Virus record (IMG/VR): IMGVR_UViG_3300030099_003984 | Span: 1 to 21,702 of that record | Origin: a virus | DNA: 21,702 nt | Direction: 5' to 3' (one strand) | Shown here: positions 15,068 to 21,302 of the stretch, in pieces | How the letters are laid out: each line of letters begins with the position of its first letter | Numbering within the stretch: the stretch's first letter is position 1 | Notes under the pieces: model-generated | Told to the model about the DNA's origin: nothing | What the model saw: the letters and a program-made list of their open reading frames with translations, nothing else | Database searches by the model: none | Translations under genes and position numbers: made by a program

Positions 15068-16293
15068 GCTAAATACTGACTCCTGTCTCCATCTAACTCA
15101 CAGTGAATAGTACCATGCCATCCACCCTTAAGTTTGTTCTTTGCTATACAAAGATGTCTCTGATTAGTTTCATCTTCGTCTTGCCCCTCTACTACTTTGT
15201 TCTTTGATATGAGTATCATCAGGTCAGCCTCTGCTGCTTTACCAGTACGACTACCTTCAAGCATTGATTGATCAGGATGCACCAAACCTTCTGCTGCTGC
15301 ACTCAACTGTGACATCCATATGATTGCACACTTATGTTCCTTGGATATGTTACGTGCGTGTATGGCTGCTTCCTTAAGATAGATGTCAGACTTATCACTT
15401 GTCTTGGACGCAAACTTGTCACCCATATCAAGCACTACAATGTCAGGCTCATATGCTTTAACTACAGCCTCAACCCAAGTCATGTCTTTACCTGTACTGT
15501 CTTTGATGAATACGTTTTTATCTATTGGATCATAACGCAGTGCAGCTACTGCCATATTAGTTTTGACTTCATCCATACTCATGCTTGTAGCAGCACTAAG
15601 GTATCTTGCACCTACACGTTCATAGCTTTCTTCATTACAAAGAATTATACACTTAGCACCTTGTGCTGCAAACCCATCAGGTGCAGCTATTGCACTAGCA
15701 TGAAAGCTAGTCTTACCTGTGTTAGGTCTAGCACCTACAACAATTAGGTGTCCTGCACTTATGCCCTCTGTCCTACGTTTAAGTGTAGATATGTTCCACT
15801 TCCATTGTGACTGTATGTCATTGGCTTTTAATAATGTATCGATACTTGTATCATCCCACTCCACCTTGAGGTTGGGTAGAAAATCATCTTGGTAATTACT
15901 CAGTATGTTTCTCAGGGGTTCAAGGCTAGACTGTGATCCGTTAACGTAGTCAAATCCAAGGTTAGCAATCTCTTCACCTACCACCTGTTGAAATAACTTA
16001 GACAGCACATCATCAGCTATCTCTGTAGACAGTGGCTTTTCTCGTGCAACCTTTTGAAACAACTCACTAAAAACTAGCTTGTTAGCTGTAGTCATACTGG
16101 TGTTGTTAACAAAGAATAAAGATTCTAACTCTGTGGGTGTAATGCTCTTACCATATGTGTCCATAGCGTAGTCAAGAGTCTGCTTGATCTTACGTGCATC
16201 TTTACTAAATATCTTGTCAGGACAACGTATTCCTTTGTGATTATCGTAGAACTCTTTGTCCAACATAGTGCGGATCAATGCTAGTTCCATCAT
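15064..16293 (-). CDS. DnaB-like replicative DNA helicase (RecA fold)
   Basis: 409 aa from the chosen ATG. An N-terminal helical domain (about residues 1-150) is followed by a RecA-type ATPase: Walker A GARPNTGKTS (about 187-196), a conserved ILCNEES strand, Walker B IVVLDMGD (about 285-292), and IIWMSQLS (about 324-331), which carries the sensor glutamine. A C-terminal KNKLKGG follows. The primase is a separate gene (17034-17825), so the T7 gp4 functions are split here. The ATG at 16293 has GAGAGGA 7 bases upstream; an earlier in-frame TTG at 16311 lacks a ribosome binding site. The stop overlaps the polymerase start as ATGA, so helicase and polymerase are probably made in step. Confidence 0.88.
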   Translation of the reverse strand: MMELALIRTMLDKEFYDNHKGIRCPDKIFSKDARKIKQTLDYAMDTYGKSITPTELESLFFVNNTSMTTANKLVFSELFQKVAREKPLSTEIADDVLSKLFQQVVGEEIANLGFDYVNGSQSSLEPLRNILSNYQDDFLPNLKVEWDDTSIDTLLKANDIQSQWKWNISTLKRRTEGISAGHLIVVGARPNTGKTSFHASAIAAPDGFAAQGAKCIILCNEESYERVGARYLSAATSMSMDEVKTNMAVAALRYDPIDKNVFIKDSTGKDMTWVEAVVKAYEPDIVVLDMGDKFASKTSDKSDIYLKEAAIHARNISKEHKCAIIWMSQLSAAAEGLVHPDQSMLEGSRTGKAAEADLMILISKNKVVEGQDEDETNQRHLCIAKNKLKGGWHGTIHCELDGDRSQYLA

Positions 16294-16307
16294 GTTTGTT
16301 TCCTCTC

Positions 16308-16469
16308 TCAATCAAAACTTGTCTCCTTGTTGTACACCTTACCCAACTCTTCATCAAAAGCTTTATCTGAGGCATACCTCTTACACGCCTCTAACACTTC
16401 GTCTACTGTCAAGTCAACGTATACTTTACCTAAAGGCACACGATTATCTATTATTGCTGTCTTTGCCAT
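16308..16469 (-). CDS. Small hypothetical protein, 53 aa
   Basis: The frame reads MAKTAIIDNRVPLGKVYVDL, then a helix with VDEVLEACKRYA, ending in KETSFD. A short beta hairpin followed by a helix is suggested. It lies between the 49-aa membrane protein (4 bases upstream) and the helicase (14 bases downstream), and its end abuts the helicase Shine-Dalgarno. Codon use looks coding and it fills a gap that would otherwise be empty, which is why I accept it despite a weak GGTG ribosome binding site. Function unknown. Confidence 0.6.
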   Translation of the reverse strand: MAKTAIIDNRVPLGKVYVDLTVDEVLEACKRYASDKAFDEELGKVYNKETSFD

Positions 16470-16473
16470 ATTA

Positions 16474-16623
16474 TCACCACATTGGATTCATTAAGTTAAA
16501 CTTGTCGTACCAACTACTACCCTCTAAGGCTAACCACATCAGTACTGGCACACCTAGTATAAAGATTATACAAACTAGGAATGCCCATCCTAAACCTTTT
16601 GTTGTACAGTAATGTTCAGCCAT
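16474..16623 (-). CDS. Small single-span membrane protein, 49 aa
   Basis: Residues 10-32 (LGWAFLVCIIFILGVPVLMW) form one clear membrane helix with a short charged tail (WYDKFNLMNP). Its ATG overlaps the end of the 71-aa gene by 8 bases (ATGGCTGA), so translation is probably coupled. Within 400 bases this is the second one-helix membrane protein of the replication operon, next to the oxidase-subunit-like one. No family recognised. Confidence 0.55.
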   Translation of the reverse strand: MAEHYCTTKGLGWAFLVCIIFILGVPVLMWLALEGSSWYDKFNLMNPMW

Positions 16624-16831
16624 GCTTTACTCTGTACTTTTTGGGGAAGTTTTCCATGTTCATTCCCCTGTTAACTTGCTCTGCTGCCCACGAGTAATCC
16701 ACTTTCCAATGCCTCGCTGCATCAGCTATACTCTTGAAATCTTTACCGTGTAAACGACAAGCCCTGCCTCGTTGCTTAACTGTTGGCTCTACTTTGATAC
16801 GGATATGTACTGGTACGTTCTTTGGTTGCAT
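16616..16831 (-). CDS. Small basic protein with a possible NUMOD1-like helix-turn-helix
   Basis: 71 aa with many Lys, Arg and His. The central part, HGKDFKSIADAARHWKVDYS then AAEQVNRG (about residues 28-57), has the form G-x-x-F-x-S-I-x-x-A-A followed by a second helix. This is the pattern of NUMOD1-type DNA-binding modules found in homing endonucleases and some phage regulators. No nuclease domain is attached. AGGAGACA precedes the ATG, which overlaps the upstream stop as TAATG. It may bind DNA in the replication region; the match is by eye only. Confidence 0.6.
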   Translation of the reverse strand: MQPKNVPVHIRIKVEPTVKQRGRACRLHGKDFKSIADAARHWKVDYSWAAEQVNRGMNMENFPKKYRVKHG

Positions 16832-17034
16832 TATTTGTCTCCTATATTTCTTGGTGCATATACTTCACCGTTGTATTGGCTACCTGTTTCAGTATCTGTT
16901 CCGAAGTTGAAGTATGCTAGTAATACTAACAATGCCATTATCCAGTAGAAGGTAACCTTAACCCACTTGATAAATGCTTCGTATGTTTGCTTTGCTTCTA
17001 GCTCTGCTGCTTCTCTTGGTTGCATACCCTTCAT
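16831..17034 (-). CDS. One-helix membrane protein resembling bacterial aa3-type cytochrome oxidase subunit IV
   Basis: 67 aa. Residues 9-43 read as an amphipathic lead (ELEAKQTYEAFIKWVKV) followed by a membrane helix (FYWIMALLVLLAYFNF). The pattern TF/Y-x-x-F-I-K-W just before a single helix ending in LA-x-FN is that of the small subunit IV of alphaproteobacterial aa3 oxidases (COX4_pro_2 family, about 45 residues). The C-terminal 20 residues are extra and polar. It lies between the primase and a small DNA-binding protein with TAATG overlaps on both sides, so it is expressed with replication genes. The match could be coincidental because the family is short and of low complexity. Confidence 0.55.
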   Translation of the reverse strand: MKGMQPREAAELEAKQTYEAFIKWVKVTFYWIMALLVLLAYFNFGTDTETGSQYNGEVYAPRNIGDK

Positions 17035-17825
17035 TAAACTATCTCCTCTAGTTTCTTTATGTCTGCATCTACTTTATATTTAATATCATCATACAGTCTT
17101 AACGCTATAGTTTCTAACCCTGTGTAAGCCTCTATCTCTCTCTTATATTGTAGTGTCTTGTGTGCTGCGTCAGGGTCTAACGCTACGACAACCTTATAGA
17201 AATTATCTAAGTGTTGCATATCTGCCACACTAAATGACGTACCCAGTATAGCTAAACCTGTCAAACCAGGAAATAGTTTAGCTGCTACAGTTGCACTAAT
17301 AACATCCTCCACTAATATTACTACACCAGTGGGTTTACCTACCACACGAGTAAAGACTGTAGGTGTTTTGTCATAGCGTAACCATTTGACTTGGCTTGCG
17401 TATGATATGCTTCTACCTATCGCTCCTACAAGTCTGCCCTTCTCATAAATAGGAAACACCACACGTTCATCTTTAACATCGTACATCAAGTCTTCACCAT
17501 ACAATCCCCACCTACCTACAAATCTTTCGTAGTCTCTATGTTCAACCGTGGGATTAACTACGTACTCAGGATAAACAAAAGGCTCATGCTCTAACTCTGG
17601 CTCTTCATATCTTGGGTCTAGCTTACGTTGTATTTCCTCTGCTGTCATACCTAATGACACTACTCCCTTAGTAGTACAGTCTAGCTTGTAACAATTGTAA
17701 AGCAACGCATTACCATCACGTCTAGCAGTGAATGTGTTTTTACCTTTGCATTGAGGACAGTCACCTCTATGTGTAACATCCTCTTTTAAATCAAGGTCTT
17801 GCAAGTAGTTCTTAATGTTTATCAT
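17034..17825 (-). CDS. DNA primase (T7 gp4 primase-like: zinc finger and TOPRIM)
   Basis: 263 aa. Makes RNA primers for the phage polymerase. The N-terminal zinc-binding domain has C23-P-Q-C26 and, 18 residues on, C45 and C50 (YNCYKLDC). The TOPRIM core shows VILVEDVISA with E173 and ALDPDAAHK with D217 and D219, the metal ligands. Between them lies the RNA polymerase domain (VVFPIYEKGRLVGAIGRS). No helicase domain follows; that is a separate gene. The ATG at 17825 is preceded by GGAGGAAAG with good spacing; an upstream TTG at 17855 is less likely. The first 14 bases overlap the HNH gene and the stop overlaps the oxidase-like gene (TAATG). Confidence 0.9.
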   Translation of the reverse strand: MINIKNYLQDLDLKEDVTHRGDCPQCKGKNTFTARRDGNALLYNCYKLDCTTKGVVSLGMTAEEIQRKLDPRYEEPELEHEPFVYPEYVVNPTVEHRDYERFVGRWGLYGEDLMYDVKDERVVFPIYEKGRLVGAIGRSISYASQVKWLRYDKTPTVFTRVVGKPTGVVILVEDVISATVAAKLFPGLTGLAILGTSFSVADMQHLDNFYKVVVALDPDAAHKTLQYKREIEAYTGLETIALRLYDDIKYKVDADIKKLEEIV

Positions 17826-18165
17826 ATAAGTCTTTCCTCCAATGTTTCTCCTCAAATGTTACTCTGGCGTGGCAGTTAGCGCATAAAACTTCACACTTAC
17901 CCATTTCTTTTTTAAGTCTAAGTTTAGATTTACTATACCTTCCAAACCCCATCTTCCCTACTTGATCTCCTATCTGAAAACTTTTTTTAACAGGGTTCTT
18001 ATGATGGAAATGTAAAGAGGCATGATGCTCATTGAAGCCACAGCGTTTACATCCCTTAATTACTTTAAACCTACGTAATACGTTTATACCATACTGATAC
18101 CTTCTCCTAGACCTGTCTCTCCATATTTTTCTTTGTACCTCCTGAGACATTTCACTTCTACCCAC
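17812..18165 (-). CDS. HNH endonuclease
   Basis: 117 aa. A basic N-terminus is followed by C39-K-R-C42, then LHFHHKNP with H54/H55, and CEVLCANCHARV with C95-A-N-C98-H99: the zinc-ribbon form of the HNH nuclease motif. Such enzymes make nicks or double-strand breaks; free-standing ones in phages are often homing endonucleases, and others take part in packaging. No terminase gene is nearby here, so homing or host DNA attack are more likely. I use the GTG at 18165 (AAGGGA upstream, 8-base overlap with the integrase stop); an ATG at 18150 would drop five residues. It overlaps both neighbours. Confidence 0.88.
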   Translation of the reverse strand: MGRSEMSQEVQRKIWRDRSRRRYQYGINVLRRFKVIKGCKRCGFNEHHASLHFHHKNPVKKSFQIGDQVGKMGFGRYSKSKLRLKKEMGKCEVLCANCHARVTFEEKHWRKDLYDKH

Positions 18166-19072
18166 TGTGTTTATCCCTTCTTTTTTCTAGTGCATTACTT
18201 GCGCCACTAAATGTATTGACTAGGTAAGGCTTGACTGACTCAGGATTCACATGCCCTGTCACTTGCATCAACTCAAGAGTCTCAACACCTGCCTCTACCA
18301 TCTCAGTGATCGCAGTCCTGCGTAGATCCATAGCTGTAAGTTTCTTTGGTAGTCCTGCAGCTTCCTTGACTTCATTGATTGCGTCATCGATGTGATCAAT
18401 AGCGTAAGGTACATATGCCCCTGCCACTGGTGTAGTCTTGGGTGCTACATAGTCTTGGAATCCAAAGTCCTGACTCTGTTGCCTGAGCATAGAAAGTAGA
18501 TCATCAGGTATCGGCAAGTGCACATCAGCACCACGTTTACTTTGTGTTAAATCAACACGTTGTGCGCTGAAGTTAATGTTATCCCAAGTCAAGGTACGCA
18601 TGTCTCCAACACGCTGCGCCCACTCGTATGCCATGTGTACAATCAATCCAATACTACGCCACTTGAAGTTACCGTATGCTGTATCAAGAAAAGACACTAC
18701 TTGATCACGAGTCCACTTGACCTTGCGTGGCTTAGTGCTCTTCGTCTTGATCAAACGTACTGGGTCATTGTCCATTACGTCTAACCTCATGCTGTATTTC
18801 CATGCCGTAGACAGGACAGCCTTGCGATAGTTAGCTGTGCGTACACCAGACACAAGCCACTTCTCGTAAGCCAGGTTAGTGTGTCTAGCTTTGATGCTGC
18901 GTACTGTGTAGTTACCTAAAAGCCTACCCTCTACGTTAGTCTTAAGTATTACATCCAAGTGTGTCTCGTAGTCTTTCTGTGACTTAGCACTCAAGTTGCG
19001 AAAGTTATTACTGTGTAAATAGAAGTCTACAATAGCTGACAACTTCGATGTGTGTTTAGGTATGTCTACCAC
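18158..19072 (-). CDS. int: Tyrosine recombinase / phage integrase
   Basis: 304 aa from a GTG at 19072. The N-terminal SAM-like core-binding domain (about residues 8-110) is followed by the catalytic domain: R154 (AQRVGDMRTL), K179 (TQSKRGADVHLPI), R251 in the box normally written HxxR (here M248-D-L-R251), H274 (TGHVNPES) and nucleophile Y283 (PYL). It would join phage DNA to a host attachment site or resolve phage DNA multimers. The GTG has GTGAGG five bases upstream; an in-frame GTG at 19099 would add nine residues without a clear ribosome binding site. I could not find an attP or tRNA fragment nearby. The first catalytic histidine is replaced by methionine, seen in some active recombinases as a tolerated position. 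Confidence 0.88.
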   Translation of the reverse strand: MVDIPKHTSKLSAIVDFYLHSNNFRNLSAKSQKDYETHLDVILKTNVEGRLLGNYTVRSIKARHTNLAYEKWLVSGVRTANYRKAVLSTAWKYSMRLDVMDNDPVRLIKTKSTKPRKVKWTRDQVVSFLDTAYGNFKWRSIGLIVHMAYEWAQRVGDMRTLTWDNINFSAQRVDLTQSKRGADVHLPIPDDLLSMLRQQSQDFGFQDYVAPKTTPVAGAYVPYAIDHIDDAINEVKEAAGLPKKLTAMDLRRTAITEMVEAGVETLELMQVTGHVNPESVKPYLVNTFSGASNALEKRRDKHSG

Positions 19073-19131
19073 TTTCTCCTCACTTTCCAATACACCCACG
19101 ATTCCATGCAGTGATCTTTGCCAATTAACAT
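19066..19131 (-). CDS. Possible 21-aa leader peptide before the integrase
   Basis: A 22-codon frame from the ATG at 19131 encodes MLIGKDHCMESWVYWKVRRK followed by W and a TAG that overlaps the integrase GTG start (GTGGTAG). It is rich in Trp, Lys and Arg. No Shine-Dalgarno is seen close to the ATG. If translated it would couple to integrase translation; otherwise this is simply the integrase leader. Low confidence. Confidence 0.25.
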   Translation of the reverse strand: MLIGKDHCMESWVYWKVRRKW

Positions 19132-19150
19132 ATCAATCAAATAAACTATG

Positions 19151-19333
19151 TTAAGTCTTCCCTCTTTTTGCCATTGATGATTTCTTGCGCTGAACGTTTG
19201 ATTTGTTTGTCCTCCTAGTATCACGTTTATCAAGACGCTTATCGCTATCATCACTCGTTTTAGGTAACTCCGCAAGCCTGTCGGTAATGTCATCATGGGG
19301 ATCGTCTTTCGGATCAATTTCGTCATCTGTCAT
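19151..19333 (-). CDS. Small highly charged hypothetical protein, 60 aa
   Basis: Starts MTDDEIDPKDDPHDD and ends in SSMAKRGKT. The N-terminal half is acidic (Asp-rich) and the C-terminal half basic (DKRDTRRTNKSN, QRKK), with hardly any hydrophobic residue, so it is probably disordered. AGGTG precedes the ATG, which overlaps the stop of the 28-codon membrane ORF as ATGA. A competing frame through the same bases (19066-19326) gives an unconvincing protein without a ribosome binding site. Function unknown; a DNA-mimic-plus-basic-tail adaptor would be speculation. Confidence 0.5.
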   Translation of the reverse strand: MTDDEIDPKDDPHDDITDRLAELPKTSDDSDKRLDKRDTRRTNKSNVQRKKSSMAKRGKT

Positions 19334-19416
19334 AGCACACCTATGTGTACCAAGAATATGTAGATAAAAGGCCAAAGAATAAACAAAGACCAAAGGTAAC
19401 TAAAAAAGGGGTTCAT
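19330..19416 (-). CDS. Possible 28-aa single-helix membrane peptide
   Basis: The frame MNPFFSYLWSLFILWPFIYI followed by FLVHIGVL is almost entirely hydrophobic and aromatic, with no charge at all, so it would be one membrane helix. The ATG lies within the last codons of the 68-aa gene after GGATGAG, and its stop overlaps the next ATG (ATGA). These overlaps on both sides argue for a real mini-gene. A chance frame in AT-rich DNA remains possible because it is so short. Confidence 0.4.
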   Translation of the reverse strand: MNPFFSYLWSLFILWPFIYIFLVHIGVL

Positions 19417-19606
19417 TGTTCTCATCCAGTACATCGCGTCTAAAATAATTAGTATCAATTTTCCAAGGTAACAGTATATCGTTTACCCCATCATCTTCAT
19501 GTGACACAGGTAATAAACCCATAGCCTCCATATGATTCAGTAAACTAACTGGCAACTGAGGTATCTCCATATTTGGTAGACTGCCTATAAATTTCTTTGT
19601 CTTCAT
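19400..19606 (-). CDS. Hypothetical protein, 68 aa
   Basis: From the ATG at 19606, which has TTGGAGAG 6-8 bases ahead, the protein reads MKTKKFIGSLPNMEIPQLPV onward, with a short helix (SLLNHMEAMGLL), an acidic loop (HEDDGVND) and WKIDTNYFRRDVLDE near the end. Nothing resembles a family I know. Its first 62 bases overlap, in a different frame, the end of the gene at 19545-19754; both have good start signals, so a true long overlap is likely. A longer in-frame start at 19654 is not supported by a ribosome binding site. Confidence 0.6.
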   Translation of the reverse strand: MKTKKFIGSLPNMEIPQLPVSLLNHMEAMGLLPVSHEDDGVNDILLPWKIDTNYFRRDVLDENNEPLF

Positions 19607-19754
19607 CTGTCTCTCCAAAACACTCCTTGATGTAAATAAATTCATTCTTAGCATATAGATCTTTTAAATACAATATATCTCTACGACTGTCACTTGAATG
19701 ATAAGCAAACATCTTCTTTGTTGTCTTACTATATATGTCTAGTGCATAGTACAC
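19545..19754 (-). CDS. Hypothetical protein, 69 aa (GTG start)
   Basis: Begins at a GTG with a near-perfect AAAGGAGG five bases upstream, the strongest ribosome binding site in this part of the window, immediately after the stop of the PAPS-reductase-like gene. The protein starts MYYALDIYSKTTKKMFAYHS, with strand-like segments, then a helix (RRDILYLKDLYAKN) and a charged, probably flexible end. Tyr is unusually frequent. It shares 62 bases out of frame with the next gene. No family recognised. Confidence 0.6.
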   Translation of the reverse strand: MYYALDIYSKTTKKMFAYHSSDSRRDILYLKDLYAKNEFIYIKECFGETDEDKEIYRQSTKYGDTSVAS

Positions 19755-19765
19755 TATTTCCTCCT

Positions 19766-20551
19766 TTATAATAATTTAAGTTGTACTGGTTCTTTGTACA
19801 CTTCATCTAATCTAGGATGCAACACATCTCCAAATTCTATATCACAAAAGTTACCACAATCAGGCATGATCATCTTTTGTTTGCGCCCTGCGTTTGGATC
19901 TAGTTCATCCAAGAATACCCCTCTAATACAGCTATTGCCCACCTCTCTTTCTGCTTTAGCCATTCTGTCAAACGTTTCAGGAAAGTCTGTCCTTATTTTG
20001 TTCCAGTATCCCATGCCACCTTTGACACAGCCAATACAATTATTGTTGCCATAACCTAACTCATACATCTTAGGTCTTTTTATTCCTTGCTTCTCAAGAT
20101 AGTAAAGACTAGCAGGTTTATCCATCCTCTGTTCTATCAAAGGAAAGATAGGTTTAGCAGAAGGATACTGCTCTTGAAAACGTATGGCTCTGTTTACTTC
20201 TTTCTTTGTGTATTCAAAGCCAAATACCTGTGCACTATATTCTTCTTCTCTTTCAATCCTTTGTCTTACCATCTTCTTTAGTACAAGCGTACATCTTGCA
20301 CCCCCAGGTCCGTTCACATATTTATCTTTCAATATAACCTCGAACTGATCTTTATGTTTAGGTGCTCTATCTACCCTTATCTCCTTCCCATACCAATCTT
20401 CACACTGTTCCTTAAATCTTTTGTTATCGTCATGAGCACTATCAATGGCAAAGTATATAGGTTCAACATTATCTATACCGTATTCATCAATAGCTAACTT
20501 AGTAGCTACTGCACTTGTTACACCTGCACTCCACCACGCTATGACTTTCAT
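19766..20551 (-). CDS. PAPS reductase-like PP-loop (adenine nucleotide alpha-hydrolase) protein
   Basis: 261 aa. The N-terminal loop WWSAGVTSAVATKLA (S8-A-G-V-T-S) is the PP-loop that binds ATP or PAPS. ARCT (C87), NNCIGC (C172, C175), C208 and DCGNFC (C232, C236) give six cysteines, more than needed for a classical PAPS reductase. No ECGLH-type C-terminus with the reductase active cysteine is present. Phage proteins of this class are usually labelled phosphoadenosine phosphosulfate reductase family; relatives include DndC (DNA phosphorothioation) and tRNA thiolases, and the cysteines suggest an iron-sulfur cluster. Sulfate reduction, base or backbone thiolation, or nucleotide activation are all possible. 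The start overlaps the 35-aa gene as TAATG. Confidence 0.75.
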   Translation of the reverse strand: MKVIAWWSAGVTSAVATKLAIDEYGIDNVEPIYFAIDSAHDDNKRFKEQCEDWYGKEIRVDRAPKHKDQFEVILKDKYVNGPGGARCTLVLKKMVRQRIEREEEYSAQVFGFEYTKKEVNRAIRFQEQYPSAKPIFPLIEQRMDKPASLYYLEKQGIKRPKMYELGYGNNNCIGCVKGGMGYWNKIRTDFPETFDRMAKAEREVGNSCIRGVFLDELDPNAGRKQKMIMPDCGNFCDIEFGDVLHPRLDEVYKEPVQLKLL

Positions 20552-20658
20552 TACTTCCTCCTCTTCTTAGCGAAGCTTTCTACTATTCTTTTGTTTCTGC
20601 ATATGACAAGGACATACCCATCTTTGTCATACGCTACCCATTTCTTCTTGCGCTTCAT
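20551..20658 (-). CDS. Tiny basic hypothetical protein, 35 aa
   Basis: Reads MKRKKKWVAYDKDGYVLVIC, then RNKRIVESFAKKRRK. A hairpin of two strands (WVAYDKDGYVLVIC) is flanked by strongly basic ends. The stop codon overlaps the start of the PP-loop gene as TAATG, and only 5 bases separate its ATG from the upstream stop. The tight packing supports a real gene, although no good Shine-Dalgarno is seen. A nucleic-acid contact is plausible from charge; function unknown. Confidence 0.5.
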   Translation of the reverse strand: MKRKKKWVAYDKDGYVLVICRNKRIVESFAKKRRK

Positions 20659-20663
20659 AATAA

Positions 20664-20837
20664 TTAATTTATCTTTAGCTCTAGGCACGCTAGTGTCTCA
20701 CTGTTGTTTGATACTAACACAGCAGCCTCACTCAATGCTGCAACGCATTCTTCTTCGCTAGTGTATGTCTCAACATGATAGTATTTCACTGTTTGAGAAT
20801 TAACTAGTAGCTGCATCCATACCAACGCCCAAACCAT
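20664..20837 (-). CDS. Small two-cysteine protein, possibly exported, 57 aa
   Basis: The N-terminus MVWALVWMQLLV is hydrophobic and could act as a short signal or anchor, followed by YYHVETYTSEEEC and ETLACLELKIN with C31 and C51. The layout (hydrophobic start, Y-x-T/S-x-E-x-C, a helix, then LA-x-C-x-E near the end) repeats that of the 63-aa protein at 7057-7248. The ATG overlaps the stop of the HTH gene as TAATG. There is no basic residue before the hydrophobic segment, so export is not certain. Confidence 0.55.
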   Translation of the reverse strand: MVWALVWMQLLVNSQTVKYYHVETYTSEEECVAALSEAAVLVSNNSETLACLELKIN

Positions 20838-21055
20838 TATGCTGCTTCCTCTATCAATACGTAACGTGTGTAGCGTTGGCCTGTCACTGGGTGTGAACTC
20901 TTTACACCATCAATGCGGTAACCTAGCTTGCGTAACTCACTGATACGAGCAGTGAATGACTGTATGCTGTAGTCAAGCAATGCCTCACGTTGTGTCAAAC
21001 CTTTGGTTGCTTTGAGGTGGTTAATTATCTTTGAATATTGTGTAGTTTTAGCCAT
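20837..21055 (-). CDS. Small winged-helix/HTH DNA-binding protein (HTH_39-like)
   Basis: 72 aa. KIINHLKATKGLTQREALLD, then YSIQSFTARISELRKLGYRI, forms the classical three helices, with the recognition helix at about residues 30-42. It is followed by a wing (GVKSSHP, TGQRYTRYVL). The combination TQREA...AARISELRK-x-GY-x-I is typical of short phage winged-helix proteins. It could regulate early transcription or act as an excision factor for the integrase 1.8 kb downstream; sequence alone does not decide. AAGGAGACA precedes the ATG inside the previous gene. Confidence 0.75.
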   Translation of the reverse strand: MAKTTQYSKIINHLKATKGLTQREALLDYSIQSFTARISELRKLGYRIDGVKSSHPVTGQRYTRYVLIEEAA

Positions 21056-21302
21056 TGTCTGTCTCCTTTTTATTTAACTTGGCTTCGTTTATGCGTGACA
21101 TAATATCGTCACATATGTCCATCAATGTTCTCGTGGACTCAGGTGGTAAACTTAGTGTTTCACCAGTGGCGTCATGTGTGATTACGAGTCGATCATTATC
21201 CCACAATGTGGCTCGCCATCCGTAACCTAAGCTTACATCTTTTAATACCATAGTGTATCCATCATCTGATATGATTGCACCTTGTTTTGTTTTGTAGTTC
21301 AT
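21048..21302 (-). CDS. Hypothetical early protein, 84 aa
   Basis: From the ATG at 21302 (AAGGAGACA upstream) the protein has a beta-rich first half (GYTMVLKDVS, WRATLWDNDRLVITHDATG) and a helix (STRTLMDICDDIMSRINEAK) at the end. An upstream TTG at 21329 in the same frame is less likely. It overlaps the upstream gene as ATGA and the HTH gene by 8 bases. No family recognised; gene reality is well supported by start signals and packing. Confidence 0.65.
   Translation of the reverse strand: MNYKTKQGAIISDDGYTMVLKDVSLGYGWRATLWDNDRLVITHDATGETLSLPPESTRTLMDICDDIMSRINEAKLNKKETDNG

Noticed and set aside
19066-19326. An 86-codon frame overlapping the small genes before the integrase
   Set aside because: No ribosome binding site at its start, and the alternative frame from 19333 has one plus an ATGA overlap. 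Only its last 21 codons are kept as a doubtful leader peptide.
18158-20830. Search for an attachment site or tRNA fragment near the integrase
   Set aside because: No T-arm-like sequence (GGTTCGAATCC type), no long direct repeat and no cloverleaf could be recognised; attP may lie elsewhere in the genome.
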